From assembly GCF_003646465.1 (NCBI RefSeq), contig NZ_QZEX01000011.1:62001-126000 (forward strand): a DNA stretch of 64,000 nucleotides, read 5' to 3'. The position numbers and the translations under genes were made by a program. Positions within the stretch are counted from its first letter, which is position 1. Every line of letters begins with the position of its first letter. This DNA comes from Chachezhania antarctica. Lineage in GTDB: Bacteria; Pseudomonadota; Alphaproteobacteria; Rhodobacterales; Rhodobacteraceae. The notes under the pieces are model-generated. The model saw only the letters and a list, made by a program, of their open reading frames with translations, was not told the origin of the DNA and made no database searches. Shown in pieces: positions 45,419 through 54,014 of this stretch.

Positions 45419-46932
45419 TCTGCGGCCTCCTTGCGGTGCGCGAAATCGTCGGGGAAGTTGGTCAGCGCGGACATGACGGGGTACGGCGTGAAGCCCCCCA
45501 GCGCGCAGAGCGAGCCATCGGTCATCGTCTCGCAGAGATCGGTCAGCAGTGCGGCGGCATCGGCATCGCCTTCGGCGATCCGGTCGATGGTCTCGACGCC
45601 GCGCACGGCGCCGATCCGGCAGGGCGTGCATTTCCCGCAGCTTTCAACGGCGCAGAATTCCATCGCGAAACGCGCCATCTGCAGCATGTCGGCGGTGTCA
45701 TCGAAGACCACCAGCCCGGCATGGCCGATCAGCCCGCCTTCGGCGCCGAATTCCTCGTACCCCATGGGCGCGTCGAACTTCTCGCGCGGCATGTAGGCGC
45801 CCAGAGGGCCGCCGACCTGCACCGCCTTCACGGGCCTGCCGCTGGCGGTGCCGCCGCCGATATCGTTCACGACCCCGCCCAGCGTCACGCCGAACGCGGT
45901 TTCATAGAGCCCGCCGTGCTTCACGTTCCCGGCGATCTGCAGCGTGATCGTGCCGCGCGACTTGCCGACGCCGAAGCTGGCGTGATGCTCGGCGCCCTTT
46001 TCGAAGATCACCGGCACGGTGGCCAGGCTGATGACGTTGTTGACGACGGTGGGCCGGCCCAGGAACCCTTCCAGCGCGGGAAGGGGCGGCTTTGCCCGCA
46101 CGACGCCGCGCTTGCCTTCGAGCGAGTTGAGAAGCGAGGTCTCCTCGCCACACACATAGGCCCCCGCGCCTTCGCGGATCTCCATGTCGAAGGCGCGGCC
46201 CGATCCCATGACATCGGGTCCCAGCACGCCCTTGGCCTGCGCGATCTTGACTGCCGCGCGCATCACGCGGATCGCATCGGGATATTCCGACCGCAGGTAG
46301 ACATAGCCGCGCGTCGCGCCGACACCCAGCCCGGCGATCGCCATGCCTTCGATCAGCGTGAACGGATCACCTTCCATGATCATGCGGTCGGCGAAGGTGC
46401 CGCTGTCGCCTTCGTCGGCATTGCAGACGATGTACTTTTGCGCGGCCTCGGCCTCGCGCACCGTGTTCCACTTGATACCGGTCGGAAAGCCCGCCCCACC
46501 CCGGCCCCGCAGGCCGGAGGCGGTGACCTCGGCCACGATGTCTTCATCCGTCATCTCAAGCGCGCGGCGCAGACCGGCCAACCCACCGTGGTGCTGGTAG
46601 TCGTCCAGGTTCAACGGATCGATCACGCCGCAGCGGGCGAAGGTCAGCCTTGTCTGGTTGGCGAGGAACGGCAGATCCTCGACCGGGCCGAGACCGTTCA
46701 TCTTGCCGTCCAGCAGCGCGGGCACGTCTTCAGGCGCAACCGGACCAAAGCCCATCCGCACGCCATTCACGTCGATCTCGACCAGCGGTTCAAGCCACAG
46801 CATGCCGCGGGTGCCGTTCCGAATGATCTCGACCTCCACACCGCGGGCCGCGGCCTGCGCCGTGATCGCATCGGCCACGGCATCGGCGCCAAGCGCCTTG
46901 GCGGCGCTATCCATCGGGACCCGGATCTTCAT
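45415..46932 (-). CDS. fdsB: NAD-dependent formate dehydrogenase beta subunit (FMN, NADH site)
   Basis: This is a 505-residue protein homologous to NuoF. An N-terminal thioredoxin-like [2Fe-2S]-like region is followed by the NADH/FMN-binding domain (GRGGAGFPTGIKW; YIVCNADEGDSGTF) and the [4Fe-4S] motif ESCGKCTPCRIG near the C-terminus. It transfers electrons to NAD+. It is translationally coupled to fdsG and fdsA by ATGA overlaps. Confidence 0.95.
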   Translation of the reverse strand: MKIRVPMDSAAKALGADAVADAITAQAAARGVEVEIIRNGTRGMLWLEPLVEIDVNGVRMGFGPVAPEDVPALLDGKMNGLGPVEDLPFLANQTRLTFARCGVIDPLNLDDYQHHGGLAGLRRALEMTDEDIVAEVTASGLRGRGGAGFPTGIKWNTVREAEAAQKYIVCNADEGDSGTFADRMIMEGDPFTLIEGMAIAGLGVGATRGYVYLRSEYPDAIRVMRAAVKIAQAKGVLGPDVMGSGRAFDMEIREGAGAYVCGEETSLLNSLEGKRGVVRAKPPLPALEGFLGRPTVVNNVISLATVPVIFEKGAEHHASFGVGKSRGTITLQIAGNVKHGGLYETAFGVTLGGVVNDIGGGTASGRPVKAVQVGGPLGAYMPREKFDAPMGYEEFGAEGGLIGHAGLVVFDDTADMLQMARFAMEFCAVESCGKCTPCRIGAVRGVETIDRIAEGDADAAALLTDLCETMTDGSLCALGGFTPYPVMSALTNFPDDFAHRKEAAE

Positions 46933-47405
46933 GCGCCGACCTCCGCCAGAAGGGTGTCCATCCGGGCGGCATCGACGCGCGCAACCACACGGTCGTCCAC
47001 CATCGCGGCCGGTCCGCAGGCGCACATGCCAAGGCAGTAGACCGGCTCGACCGTCACTGCGCCATTGATCGTGGTGCCGTGCCAATCGACCCCCAGCTTC
47101 TCCAGCGTGCGTTGGGCCAGGGCGTTGCCGCCCACGGCCTGACAGGCCTCGGCCCGGCAGATCTTGACGATATGCCGACCGGCAGGGGCCTTGCGGAAAT
47201 CGTGGTAGAAACTGATGACGCCGTGCAGTTCCGCGCGCGTGATGTTCAGCGCATCGGCGATCAGCGGCATGGCCGCTTCGGGGATGTACCCGAAGGACCG
47301 CTGGATCGCGTGGAGCATGGGCAGAAGCGGCCCTTCAAGATGAAGATGGTCGGAGATGAGGGCGCGAAGTTCCGGGTCGGAAGGCGCTGGCGCTGATGGT
47401 TGCAT
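46929..47405 (-). CDS. fdsG: NAD-dependent formate dehydrogenase gamma subunit ([2Fe-2S], NuoE-like)
   Basis: This is a 158-residue NuoE-like protein with a helical N-terminus (HAIQRSFGYIPEAAMPLIA) and a thioredoxin-like [2Fe-2S] domain. The ligand motifs are CRAEACQAVGG and CLGMCACGPA. It is the first gene of the fds operon. The 92 bases to the upstream lysR gene include a GATAGAGATC element suited to control by that regulator. Confidence 0.95.
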   Translation of the reverse strand: MQPSAPAPSDPELRALISDHLHLEGPLLPMLHAIQRSFGYIPEAAMPLIADALNITRAELHGVISFYHDFRKAPAGRHIVKICRAEACQAVGGNALAQRTLEKLGVDWHGTTINGAVTVEPVYCLGMCACGPAAMVDDRVVARVDAARMDTLLAEVGA

Positions 47406-47488
47406 TGGCTCGCCTGTGTTGTTTGTCAGGCCCAGCCAAGCGCATTCGACGATGCGAAATCAATAATGCTATTCCGTTAGTCGATTGA

Positions 47489-47504
47489 GGATCTCTATCA
47501 ACCG
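47489..47504. promoter_or_regulatory. GATAGAGATC element upstream of fdsG
   Basis: GGATCTCTATCAACCG (reverse complement CGGTTGATAGAGATCC) overlaps the stop codon of lysR and lies about 85 bases upstream of fdsG. The 10-mer GATAGAGATC also occurs at 48418-48427 upstream of lysR, which fits binding by the LysR regulator. Confidence 0.5.
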
Positions 47505-48385
47505 AAGCTCGATTGCCTGCGCGCCTCGCGGAGCAGCGCATCCAGAACGGGGGTGTGCGGATCCCGGTAGGGCGCAATCAGCCCCACGGAATGGGCACTT
47601 TCGCCCCCGCTCAGCGGTATCGTGGCCAGCGCCTTGCCGGTGGTCAGAAAGCGGGCCATGTCCTCGGGCAGGACCGTCAGCCAACCGCCGTTTTCGACGT
47701 TCACCACCAGCACGACGGTCGAGTTCGATTCGATCCGCGCGTCGGGCGTCACGCCGGCCAGTTCCAGGTTGCGGTTGATGATCCGGCGATTCTGCATGTC
47801 GGGCGTCAGCAGGCACAGTTTCTGGCCCTCGAGTTCCTCCCACCCGACCGACCGCCGTCCGGCGAACGACGACGCGGCGGAACAGACCAGCATGTAGCGT
47901 TCCTCGTACAGCGGTTCCGTGCTGACCCGGCCCGTCGGTTCGTTGTCGAGGTAGGAAATCCCGGCGTCCACCTCGAGGTTGTCGAGCATCGCGAGGATCT
48001 CGGCCGAGGTGCGCGACACGATCGTCATCCCGACCTTGGGATGCTTCCGGCTGAACACGCTCGACAATTGCGCGGCCCATGTCAGCGCGGTGGGAATGAC
48101 GGCGATGCGCAACTGGCCCGACAGGCCGTGCCGCTTGAACCGCATCTCGTCGCGCAATTGCCGCGTGTCGCCCACGATCTTGCGCGCCCAGACAAGCGCC
48201 GTCTGCCCCTCGGGCGTCAGCCCGCCATAGCGCGACCCGCGAAAGATCAGCTGGACGCCCAGCCGGTCTTCAAGCTGCTTGATCCCAGTGGAAAGCGTCG
48301 GCTGCGTGATCCCCAGCGTTGCGGCGGCACGGCCGAAATGGCCTTCCTTCGCCACCGCGATGAACATTTCCAGCTTGTCGAGCAT
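47498..48385 (-). CDS. LysR-family transcriptional regulator of the fds operon
   Basis: This is a 295-residue regulator with an N-terminal winged helix-turn-helix (MLDKLEMFIAVAKEGHFGRAAATLGITQPTLSTGIKQLE) and a periplasmic-binding-like effector domain. It lies directly upstream of fdsGBA on the same strand, the usual place for the formate dehydrogenase LysR regulator (FdsR). A GATAGAGATC element is found in both its own promoter and the fds promoter region. It probably responds to formate, but no ligand residue can be named from sequence. Confidence 0.92.
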   Translation of the reverse strand: MLDKLEMFIAVAKEGHFGRAAATLGITQPTLSTGIKQLEDRLGVQLIFRGSRYGGLTPEGQTALVWARKIVGDTRQLRDEMRFKRHGLSGQLRIAVIPTALTWAAQLSSVFSRKHPKVGMTIVSRTSAEILAMLDNLEVDAGISYLDNEPTGRVSTEPLYEERYMLVCSAASSFAGRRSVGWEELEGQKLCLLTPDMQNRRIINRNLELAGVTPDARIESNSTVVLVVNVENGGWLTVLPEDMARFLTTGKALATIPLSGGESAHSVGLIAPYRDPHTPVLDALLREARRQSSFG

Positions 48386-48415
48386 GATCGGCCATCCGGA
48401 TTGAAATCAAACAAA

Positions 48416-48429
48416 CCGATAGAGATCAG
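48416..48429. promoter_or_regulatory. GATAGAGATC element upstream of lysR
   Basis: CCGATAGAGATCAG lies 31-44 bases upstream of the lysR start codon. It shares the 10-mer GATAGAGATC with the fds promoter region, but in the opposite orientation relative to the controlled gene. Confidence 0.45.
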
Positions 48430-48488
48430 AAATGAGCCCGCGAAGGCAAGCCGGTTTCCGACACCAGGGGTGAGCGGCAGGCCGATCC

Positions 48489-49646
48489 TCAGTTCCGCTG
48501 CCTGTCGTCAAGGCCAAGACCGCGGCCGATGATCTCGCGCATGATCTCGGACGTGCCGGCGTAGATGCGGCTGATCCTGGCGTCGGAATAGAGGCGGCTG
48601 ATCTCGTATTCGTCCATGTAGCCCGCCCCGCCGTGCAGTTGCAGGCATTCGTCGACCACGCGGCCTTCGACTTCGGAGGTGTAAAGCTTCACTTCGGCCG
48701 CCATTTCGGCGGACAGTTCGCCCTTCAGGTGTTCGCGCACGCAATGGTCGGTCAGCGCCCAGGCGGCATCCAGTTCCGTCCGGGCCGAGGCCATCTTGAA
48801 ACGCGAGTTCTGGAACATCCCTATGGCGCGGCCGAAGGCGCGGCGCTCCATGATGTAGTCCATCGTCAGGTTGAACGCATGTTCGGCCCGCGCAATGAAA
48901 CCCACCGCCCCGATCAGGCGTTCCTCGGCCAGGTTCGTCATCATGATCTTGAAGCCCTGCGCGGGATCTCCCAGCACGTTTTCCTTGGGCACCTTGACGT
49001 CGTCGAAGAACAGCTCGGCCGTGTCCTGCGACGCCAGGCCCATCTTCTTCAGGTTCCGGCCGCGGGCGAAGCCATCCCAGGTGTCTTCGACAAGGAACAG
49101 GCCTATCTCGTGGCTCCTCTCAGGGTTCGTGCGGGCGGCGACCAGCACCAGACCGGCCAGGAACCCGTTCGAGATATAGGTTTTCGAGCCGTTCAGAACC
49201 CAGTGATCGCCCATGTCGACGGCGCGCGTCCTGATGCCCGCAAGATCCGACCCGGTACCGGGTTCGGTCATCGCGACGGCCAGGATCGTATCGCCCGACA
49301 CGATATCGGCCATGTACCTGTCGCGCTGCGCGTCGGTCGCGAAATTCTGCATGTAGGGCCCGACGATGCGGTTGTGCAGGCCAATGAAAAAACCGGGCTC
49401 CTTCGGGCCCAGCTCCTCGCACAGGATCATGTCATAGCGGAAATCTTGCACACCCAGGCCCCCGTACTTCTCGTCGGCATACATGCACAGGAACCCTTCG
49501 GCCCCGGCGCTTTTCCACACCTCGCGGCTGACAACGCCGTCCTCGCGCCAGGCCTCGGAATGGGGGAAGACTTCCGTTTCGGCCCAGGCACGCACGGTGC
49601 GGCGGAAAAGCTCGTGTTCTTCCTCGTATATGGTTCGCTTCAGCAT
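48489..49646 (-). CDS. Acyl-CoA dehydrogenase
   Basis: This is a 385-residue FAD enzyme with the expected three-part fold. The motif AVAMTEPGTGSDLAGIRT (FAD-binding loop) is near 135, and the C-terminal QLHGGAGYMDEYEISRLYSDARISRIYAGTSEIMREII carries the second signature. The start at 49646 has GGAGG 5 bases upstream; the longer in-frame start at 49736 is Arg/Pro-rich. It could oxidise a CoA ester derived from the upstream TctCBA-linked pathway or be a general fatty acyl-CoA dehydrogenase. It is separated from TctA by about 290 bases with no recognisable element. Confidence 0.92.
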   Translation of the reverse strand: MLKRTIYEEEHELFRRTVRAWAETEVFPHSEAWREDGVVSREVWKSAGAEGFLCMYADEKYGGLGVQDFRYDMILCEELGPKEPGFFIGLHNRIVGPYMQNFATDAQRDRYMADIVSGDTILAVAMTEPGTGSDLAGIRTRAVDMGDHWVLNGSKTYISNGFLAGLVLVAARTNPERSHEIGLFLVEDTWDGFARGRNLKKMGLASQDTAELFFDDVKVPKENVLGDPAQGFKIMMTNLAEERLIGAVGFIARAEHAFNLTMDYIMERRAFGRAIGMFQNSRFKMASARTELDAAWALTDHCVREHLKGELSAEMAAEVKLYTSEVEGRVVDECLQLHGGAGYMDEYEISRLYSDARISRIYAGTSEIMREIIGRGLGLDDRQRN

Positions 49647-49935
49647 TCCTGCCTCCGGTGACATTGGCCGTCCTGCGCAGTATCCAAACGCCGTTTCCGA
49701 CGGCCGGGTTGAAACGTTCCCGGGCCAGCATGTCATCAGTCGCAGGCATAAAGACGCTGGTGCCGGCGATGGTGTCTTCGAACCCGACCGATGCCAAGGC
49801 CTTGATGAAGCGTCCTCGCGTCAGTCAGGACCTGCGGCTTCGTGGGCTGTGTCCGTCGGAACCGCGCCCAAGCCCGGGAATTTGGGCGCGGGCGTCAGAT
49901 GCCGGAACCGGACAGCCGGGCAGAAGGCCCCCGAC

Positions 49936-51423
49936 TCAGGCGACCTTGGGGGCCTTGATCCGCAGGAAGTAGATGAACAAAGCCGTCATGAGGTACAGCC
50001 CGATGCTGATCGGGTTGGTGAAGAAGGCCATCACGTCGCCGTTCGACGTGATCAGCGTCCGCCGCATGTAGAGTTCAAGGTACGGTCCAAGGATGATCCC
50101 CATCAGCATGGGCACCAGCGGATAGGACATCAGTCGCAGCAACCACGCGAAAATGCCGATCGCCAGCGCCATCCACATCTGGAACCCCGAATAGGTCGAG
50201 GCATAGGTGCCGACCATCGCGACCATGGCGATGAAGGCATACAGCACCCCCCGGTTCATGCGCGCCAGCCAGATGTAATACGGCCCGAAGACAAGAACCG
50301 ACAGGAAGACGAAGACGGCCGCAACCATCAGCGCGGCGAACATCGGGGCAATCGTGGCCATTTCGTTGGTCAGCAGGCCGGGCCCGGGCACCAGCCCGTG
50401 GATCAGAAGCACGCCGAAGATGATCGCCGTGACGGAATCCCCCGGGATGCCCAGCGTCAGGAGCGGCACCACCGCCCCGCCGCACATGGCGTTGTTGGCG
50501 GATTCCGCCGCCGCCAGCCCTTCGTGCGAACCATTGCCGTATTCCTCGGGCTTCTTGCTGACGCGCTTGGCCTCGGCATAGGCCACGAAGGACGCCATCG
50601 AGGCGCCGCCACCCGGCAGCATACCGATCAGCACGCCGATGACCGAGCTTTTGACGTAGGTCCAGAAACCGATGTCGCGGACTTCCTTCCAGTCGGGCCA
50701 GAAGTCCCGGTGCTTCACCTTGAACGCGGGCGTCTCGGCGGCGGTGCGGGCCTTCGATCCGCCCTGCAGCAACAACTCGCAGATCGCGAAAAGGCCGATC
50801 ACGGCAGGCAGAAGCTGCACGCCTTCGATCAGGTTGGCGCTGCCGAAATCGAACCGCCCCTGCGCCACCATGTTGTCGAAACCGATGGTCGAGATCATCA
50901 GCCCCAGCGACACCGTCACAAGGCTTTTCCAGATCGATCCCTTGGCCACGATCACCACCGTCACCACGGCCATGAAGACCAGCGCGAACTTGTCGGGCGT
51001 GCGGAACATCAGGGCGAATTCGCTCATCGGGACGGCGACGAACATCAGCACGGCCGCACCCAGCACGCCCCCGATGGACGACGCCAGCGCATCGAGGCTG
51101 AGCGCCTTGGCCCCATGCCCGCGCTTCATCAGCGCATAGCCTTCCATCGTCGTGATCGCGCCGGACGCCGCTCCGGGAATGTTCACGGTGATGCCGGTGA
51201 CCGATCCCGCGTATATGCCCGACATGAAGATCGCCATGACCATCACCAGCGCGTTGGTCAGTTCCATCGCGAAGGTGAACGGCAACAGCAGCGCGATGGC
51301 CAGCGTCGCGGTCAGGCCCGGGATGGCGCCGAAGACAAGGCCCATCAGGAAGCCGCCCACGAGGTACAGAAACGTCTCGGGGTTGGCGAGCGCCGCGAAG
51401 CCGCCCATCACTTCGGCAAACAT
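49936..51423 (-). CDS. tctA: Tripartite tricarboxylate transporter large permease (TctA family)
   Basis: This is a 495-residue membrane protein with about 12 helices. It carries the TctA motifs GAIPGLTATLAIALLLPFTF, IYAGSVTGITVNIPG and, near residue 320, GMLPGGGASMASFVAYAEAKR with the paired glycine-rich loops. The start shares a base with the tctB stop (TGATG). It imports a carboxylate with TctB and the binding protein TctC. The ligand is unknown; neighbouring enzymes suggest a nitrogen-containing or hydroxy-dicarboxylate. Confidence 0.94.
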   Translation of the reverse strand: MFAEVMGGFAALANPETFLYLVGGFLMGLVFGAIPGLTATLAIALLLPFTFAMELTNALVMVMAIFMSGIYAGSVTGITVNIPGAASGAITTMEGYALMKRGHGAKALSLDALASSIGGVLGAAVLMFVAVPMSEFALMFRTPDKFALVFMAVVTVVIVAKGSIWKSLVTVSLGLMISTIGFDNMVAQGRFDFGSANLIEGVQLLPAVIGLFAICELLLQGGSKARTAAETPAFKVKHRDFWPDWKEVRDIGFWTYVKSSVIGVLIGMLPGGGASMASFVAYAEAKRVSKKPEEYGNGSHEGLAAAESANNAMCGGAVVPLLTLGIPGDSVTAIIFGVLLIHGLVPGPGLLTNEMATIAPMFAALMVAAVFVFLSVLVFGPYYIWLARMNRGVLYAFIAMVAMVGTYASTYSGFQMWMALAIGIFAWLLRLMSYPLVPMLMGIILGPYLELYMRRTLITSNGDVMAFFTNPISIGLYLMTALFIYFLRIKAPKVA

Positions 51424-51890
51424 CAGAAGTACCCCGAGGGCAGGAAGAGATCGAAGAGCGTGACGAAGAACAGCCAGCCAACCCCGGTGATCCCCGCAGA
51501 GATCACCACCGACGTCAGGATCGCTTTCACCGGCCCCAGCCGCTCCTGTTCGAACAGCCACGCGACGCCGAAGGCATAGCACAGCGTCGCGTAGACATAG
51601 CCCAGCGGTTCGAACGCCCAGGCAAATCCGCAGGTCAGCGCGATCAGCGCGACCGTGCGCAGGCTGAAATTGGCGTCCTCGTCATCGTCGTGCACCGCGG
51701 TGCCGCGCAGCTCCTGCACCAGCACGCCAAGCGCGCCCAGACCAAGGGTGAAGACAAGGACCATCGGCATCAGGGACGGACCGGGCTCGCCAGTGGCGAA
51801 GGGCCGGGGCAACTGCAGCGCCTGCTGCAGGTAGGCCACATCAAGCGCGAGGATGAAAAGCGCGAAAAGCGCCTGGCGAGTCATCGTCAA
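51423..51890 (-). CDS. tctB: Tripartite tricarboxylate transporter small permease (TctB family)
   Basis: This is a 155-residue (or 153-residue) membrane protein with four hydrophobic helices, typical of TctB. The first codon is a TTG at 51890 with AGAGG 8 bases upstream; an ATG two codons later (51884) is the alternative. A charged, Asp-rich segment (TAVHDDDEDANFSLRT) lies between helices 2 and 3. It is translationally coupled to tctA. Confidence 0.9.
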   Translation of the reverse strand: MTMTRQALFALFILALDVAYLQQALQLPRPFATGEPGPSLMPMVLVFTLGLGALGVLVQELRGTAVHDDDEDANFSLRTVALIALTCGFAWAFEPLGYVYATLCYAFGVAWLFEQERLGPVKAILTSVVISAGITGVGWLFFVTLFDLFLPSGYF

Positions 51891-51926
51891 TGGAAGCGCC
51901 TCTTGTCCGTCATTCGTCTATAGCAG

Positions 51927-51953
51927 AACCCGGCCGAGGGAACCGGCCGGGTT
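51927..51953 (-). terminator. Strong intercistronic hairpin after the TctC gene
   Basis: AACCCGGCCG (51927-51936) and CGGCCGGGTT (51944-51953) form a perfect 10-bp inverted repeat with a 7-base loop, between the binding-protein gene and tctB. In plus-strand order it precedes the stop of tctC, so in the minus-strand transcript it follows that gene. Confidence 0.7.
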
Positions 51954-51979
51954 ACGTCATCGGGAAACCGTGGGCCGGA

Positions 51980-52963
51980 TTATTCCAGTACGCCTTCGGC
52001 TTTCAGCTTGTCCAGAAGCTTCAGCGCGCGGGTCTGGGTCCGCTCGACATAGGCTTCGGTTTCGGGACCATCCATCCAGTAGGCATTCATGCCGGTGGCG
52101 GCGGCCTTCTCCTGGAACTCCGGATTGTCGAACGCGGCTTTCAGACCGGCGACCAGGGTGTCCTGGATCTCCTGCGGCGTTTCTGCCGGCACGGCCAGCA
52201 CACGCATGCCGCCCCAGATCACGTCATGGCCAAGCTCGGTGAAGGTCGGCACGTCCGGCAGGCTGGGATCGCGCTCCGAACCCATCACGGCAAGGATGTT
52301 CACCTGACCCGCCTCGGCGGCAGAGGCCACGGTGGCATAGCTCAGGCTTGCGGCGTCGTTCTCGCCCGAGATCAGCGCCTCGCGCTGTTCGGCCGAACCG
52401 TTCGGGAACGGCACGTGGTTCAGTTCGACGCCCAGCTGGTCAGCCATGTCGAGCGCGTGAAGATGCCAGATACCGCCAATGCCGGAATCCGAAACCGTCA
52501 CTTCGCCCGGATTTTCCTTCGCCGCGGCGATGAAATCGTCGAGCGTTTCCCAGCCGGTGTCGGCGTTGACGGCCAGAACGGTGGGATAGAGCGTCACGTT
52601 CGCCAGGTAGCTGAGCGAGTCCGTGTCATAGCCCGGCACTAGGTTCTTGTAGGGCACGGTGATCATGCTGTCCCAGGTCAGCGAACCGATGGTATAGCCA
52701 TCGGGGCGCGCCTTCATCAGGCGCAGCGTGCCCACGCCGGACTGCGCGCCGGTCACGTTCTGGGTGCGGATGCCGACGCCAAGCGGTTCCTCGGCATATT
52801 GCAGAAAGGTGCGCATCACGGTGTCGGTGCCGCCGCCCGCGCTCCACGGCATGATGTGCATGATGTCTTTGGTGGGATAGTCCTGTGCACCCGCGCTTAG
52901 CGTGCCGGTGACAAGAATCGCGACGCCGGTCAGGGCAGTGCGAAGACCCTTCGAAAAAGTCAT
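51980..52963 (-). CDS. tctC: Tripartite tricarboxylate transporter substrate-binding protein (TctC family)
   Basis: This is a 327-residue secreted protein with a Sec signal peptide (MTFSKGLRTALTGVAILVTGTLSAGAQ). The TctC/Bug motifs PTKDIMHIMPWSAGGGTDTVMRTF and TGAQSGVGTLRLMKARPDGYTIG are present. The start at 52963 has GAGAGG 6 bases upstream. It heads the tctCBA operon. A TGWATACA-N7-ATRCA motif lies 87 bases upstream, shared with the aconitase X and MmgE units. Confidence 0.94.
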   Translation of the reverse strand: MTFSKGLRTALTGVAILVTGTLSAGAQDYPTKDIMHIMPWSAGGGTDTVMRTFLQYAEEPLGVGIRTQNVTGAQSGVGTLRLMKARPDGYTIGSLTWDSMITVPYKNLVPGYDTDSLSYLANVTLYPTVLAVNADTGWETLDDFIAAAKENPGEVTVSDSGIGGIWHLHALDMADQLGVELNHVPFPNGSAEQREALISGENDAASLSYATVASAAEAGQVNILAVMGSERDPSLPDVPTFTELGHDVIWGGMRVLAVPAETPQEIQDTLVAGLKAAFDNPEFQEKAAATGMNAYWMDGPETEAYVERTQTRALKLLDKLKAEGVLE

Positions 52964-53049
52964 GTGGGACCTCTCTGTTGCTTCTTTGCGGCGCCCGGAA
53001 TCGAAGGCTCCGCAGTGACGTTGGCTCCCTGCCGGGGCAGGATCCATTT

Positions 53050-53069
53050 TGTATACATCACAATATACA
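53050..53069. promoter_or_regulatory. TGWATACA-N7-ATRCA motif, copy 1 (tctC / glyoxalase-like promoter)
   Basis: TGTATACATCACAATATACA lies between the divergent tctC and glyoxalase-like genes. It also contains a perfect inverted repeat TGTATA / TATACA. The same 20-mer pattern occurs at 58628, 60093 and 61684. Confidence 0.7.
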
Positions 53070-53139
53070 GGTGAGAGTGCATTGCAACGGTTTTTCCCGC
53101 GGCCCATTATGGCGCCCTGCGGACGACGGGAGACGCGCC

Positions 53140-54012
53140 ATGATCAGACCCAACCTGCCCCGGCCGGGAGAGATCGTTCTGGACCATTCCGGGCACTTCG
53201 TGGCCGACGCCGACGCGGCGCGTACTGCCCTGGAAAAGCTGGGGTTCACCGTCACACCGCTTTCGGCGCAGGTGCAGCCGGATCCGGTGACGGGAGAGAT
53301 GAAGCCGACCGGCACGGGAAATATCTGCGTCATGCTGCCGGAAGGGTACCTTGAGGTTCTGGTCCATACCGCCGACACCGCGATCGGGCGCGAATTCAAG
53401 GCGGCGCTCGACCGGCGCGCGGGGCTGCACCTTGTGGCTTTCGGCCTTGCCGATGCCGCCGCGCGTCACGCGGAACTGGTGGAAGCCGGCGTGGACATGC
53501 GCCCGCTGGTGCATTTCTCCCGAGAGGTCGAGACCGAAACCGGCATGGAAACGGCCGCCTTCACCGTCGCGCGCCTGCCCGCCGGCGCGATGCCCGAAGG
53601 CCGGGTGCAAAGCCTGACGCACCATAACGAGGCGGCGCTTTGGCAGCCGCGCTGGACCGCCCACGCCAACGGCGCGCAGTCCCTTGACGCGATCGTGCTG
53701 TCCAGCCCCGATCCCCGGGAAAGTGCCGCGCGGTTTTCCCGCTTCCTCGGCCGTCCGGTGCAGAAGGACGGCCCGGGCCTGCGCATCCCGCTTGATCGCG
53801 GCGCGCTGGAATTCCTCCCGGAAGAGGCCGCGACCGCCCTTGTGGGCCATGCGGTCGACCCGGGGCAATCGTGCTTCGTGGGCCTGCGGATCGGGCTGGC
53901 GGATACCGCCGCCCTGCCCGATGACCCCCGGGCGCGATGGGTGGACGGGTCGCTCGTCGTGCCCTTCGATCCCACGCTGGGGTCCGGTGTCTGGCTGTTC
54001 CATCCCCGCTGA
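53140..54012 (+). CDS. Glyoxalase-like domain protein
   Basis: This is a 290-residue protein resembling the Glyoxalase_3/VOC group, with an N-terminal LDHSGHFVADADAARTALEKLGFTVTPLS segment typical of that fold. A second half begins near residue 180 (SLDAIVLSSPDPRESAARFSRFLGRPV). The start at 53140 has GGGAG 8 bases upstream. Specific metal ligands are not firmly identified; H10, E-rich segments and H150-range histidines (SLTHHNEA) are candidates. It is divergent from tctC and convergent with the racemase-like gene. Its promoter carries motif copy 1, so it probably belongs to the same regulon. Confidence 0.8.
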   Translation: MIRPNLPRPGEIVLDHSGHFVADADAARTALEKLGFTVTPLSAQVQPDPVTGEMKPTGTGNICVMLPEGYLEVLVHTADTAIGREFKAALDRRAGLHLVAFGLADAAARHAELVEAGVDMRPLVHFSREVETETGMETAAFTVARLPAGAMPEGRVQSLTHHNEAALWQPRWTAHANGAQSLDAIVLSSPDPRESAARFSRFLGRPVQKDGPGLRIPLDRGALEFLPEEAATALVGHAVDPGQSCFVGLRIGLADTAALPDDPRARWVDGSLVVPFDPTLGSGVWLFHPR

Positions 54013-54014
54013 CA

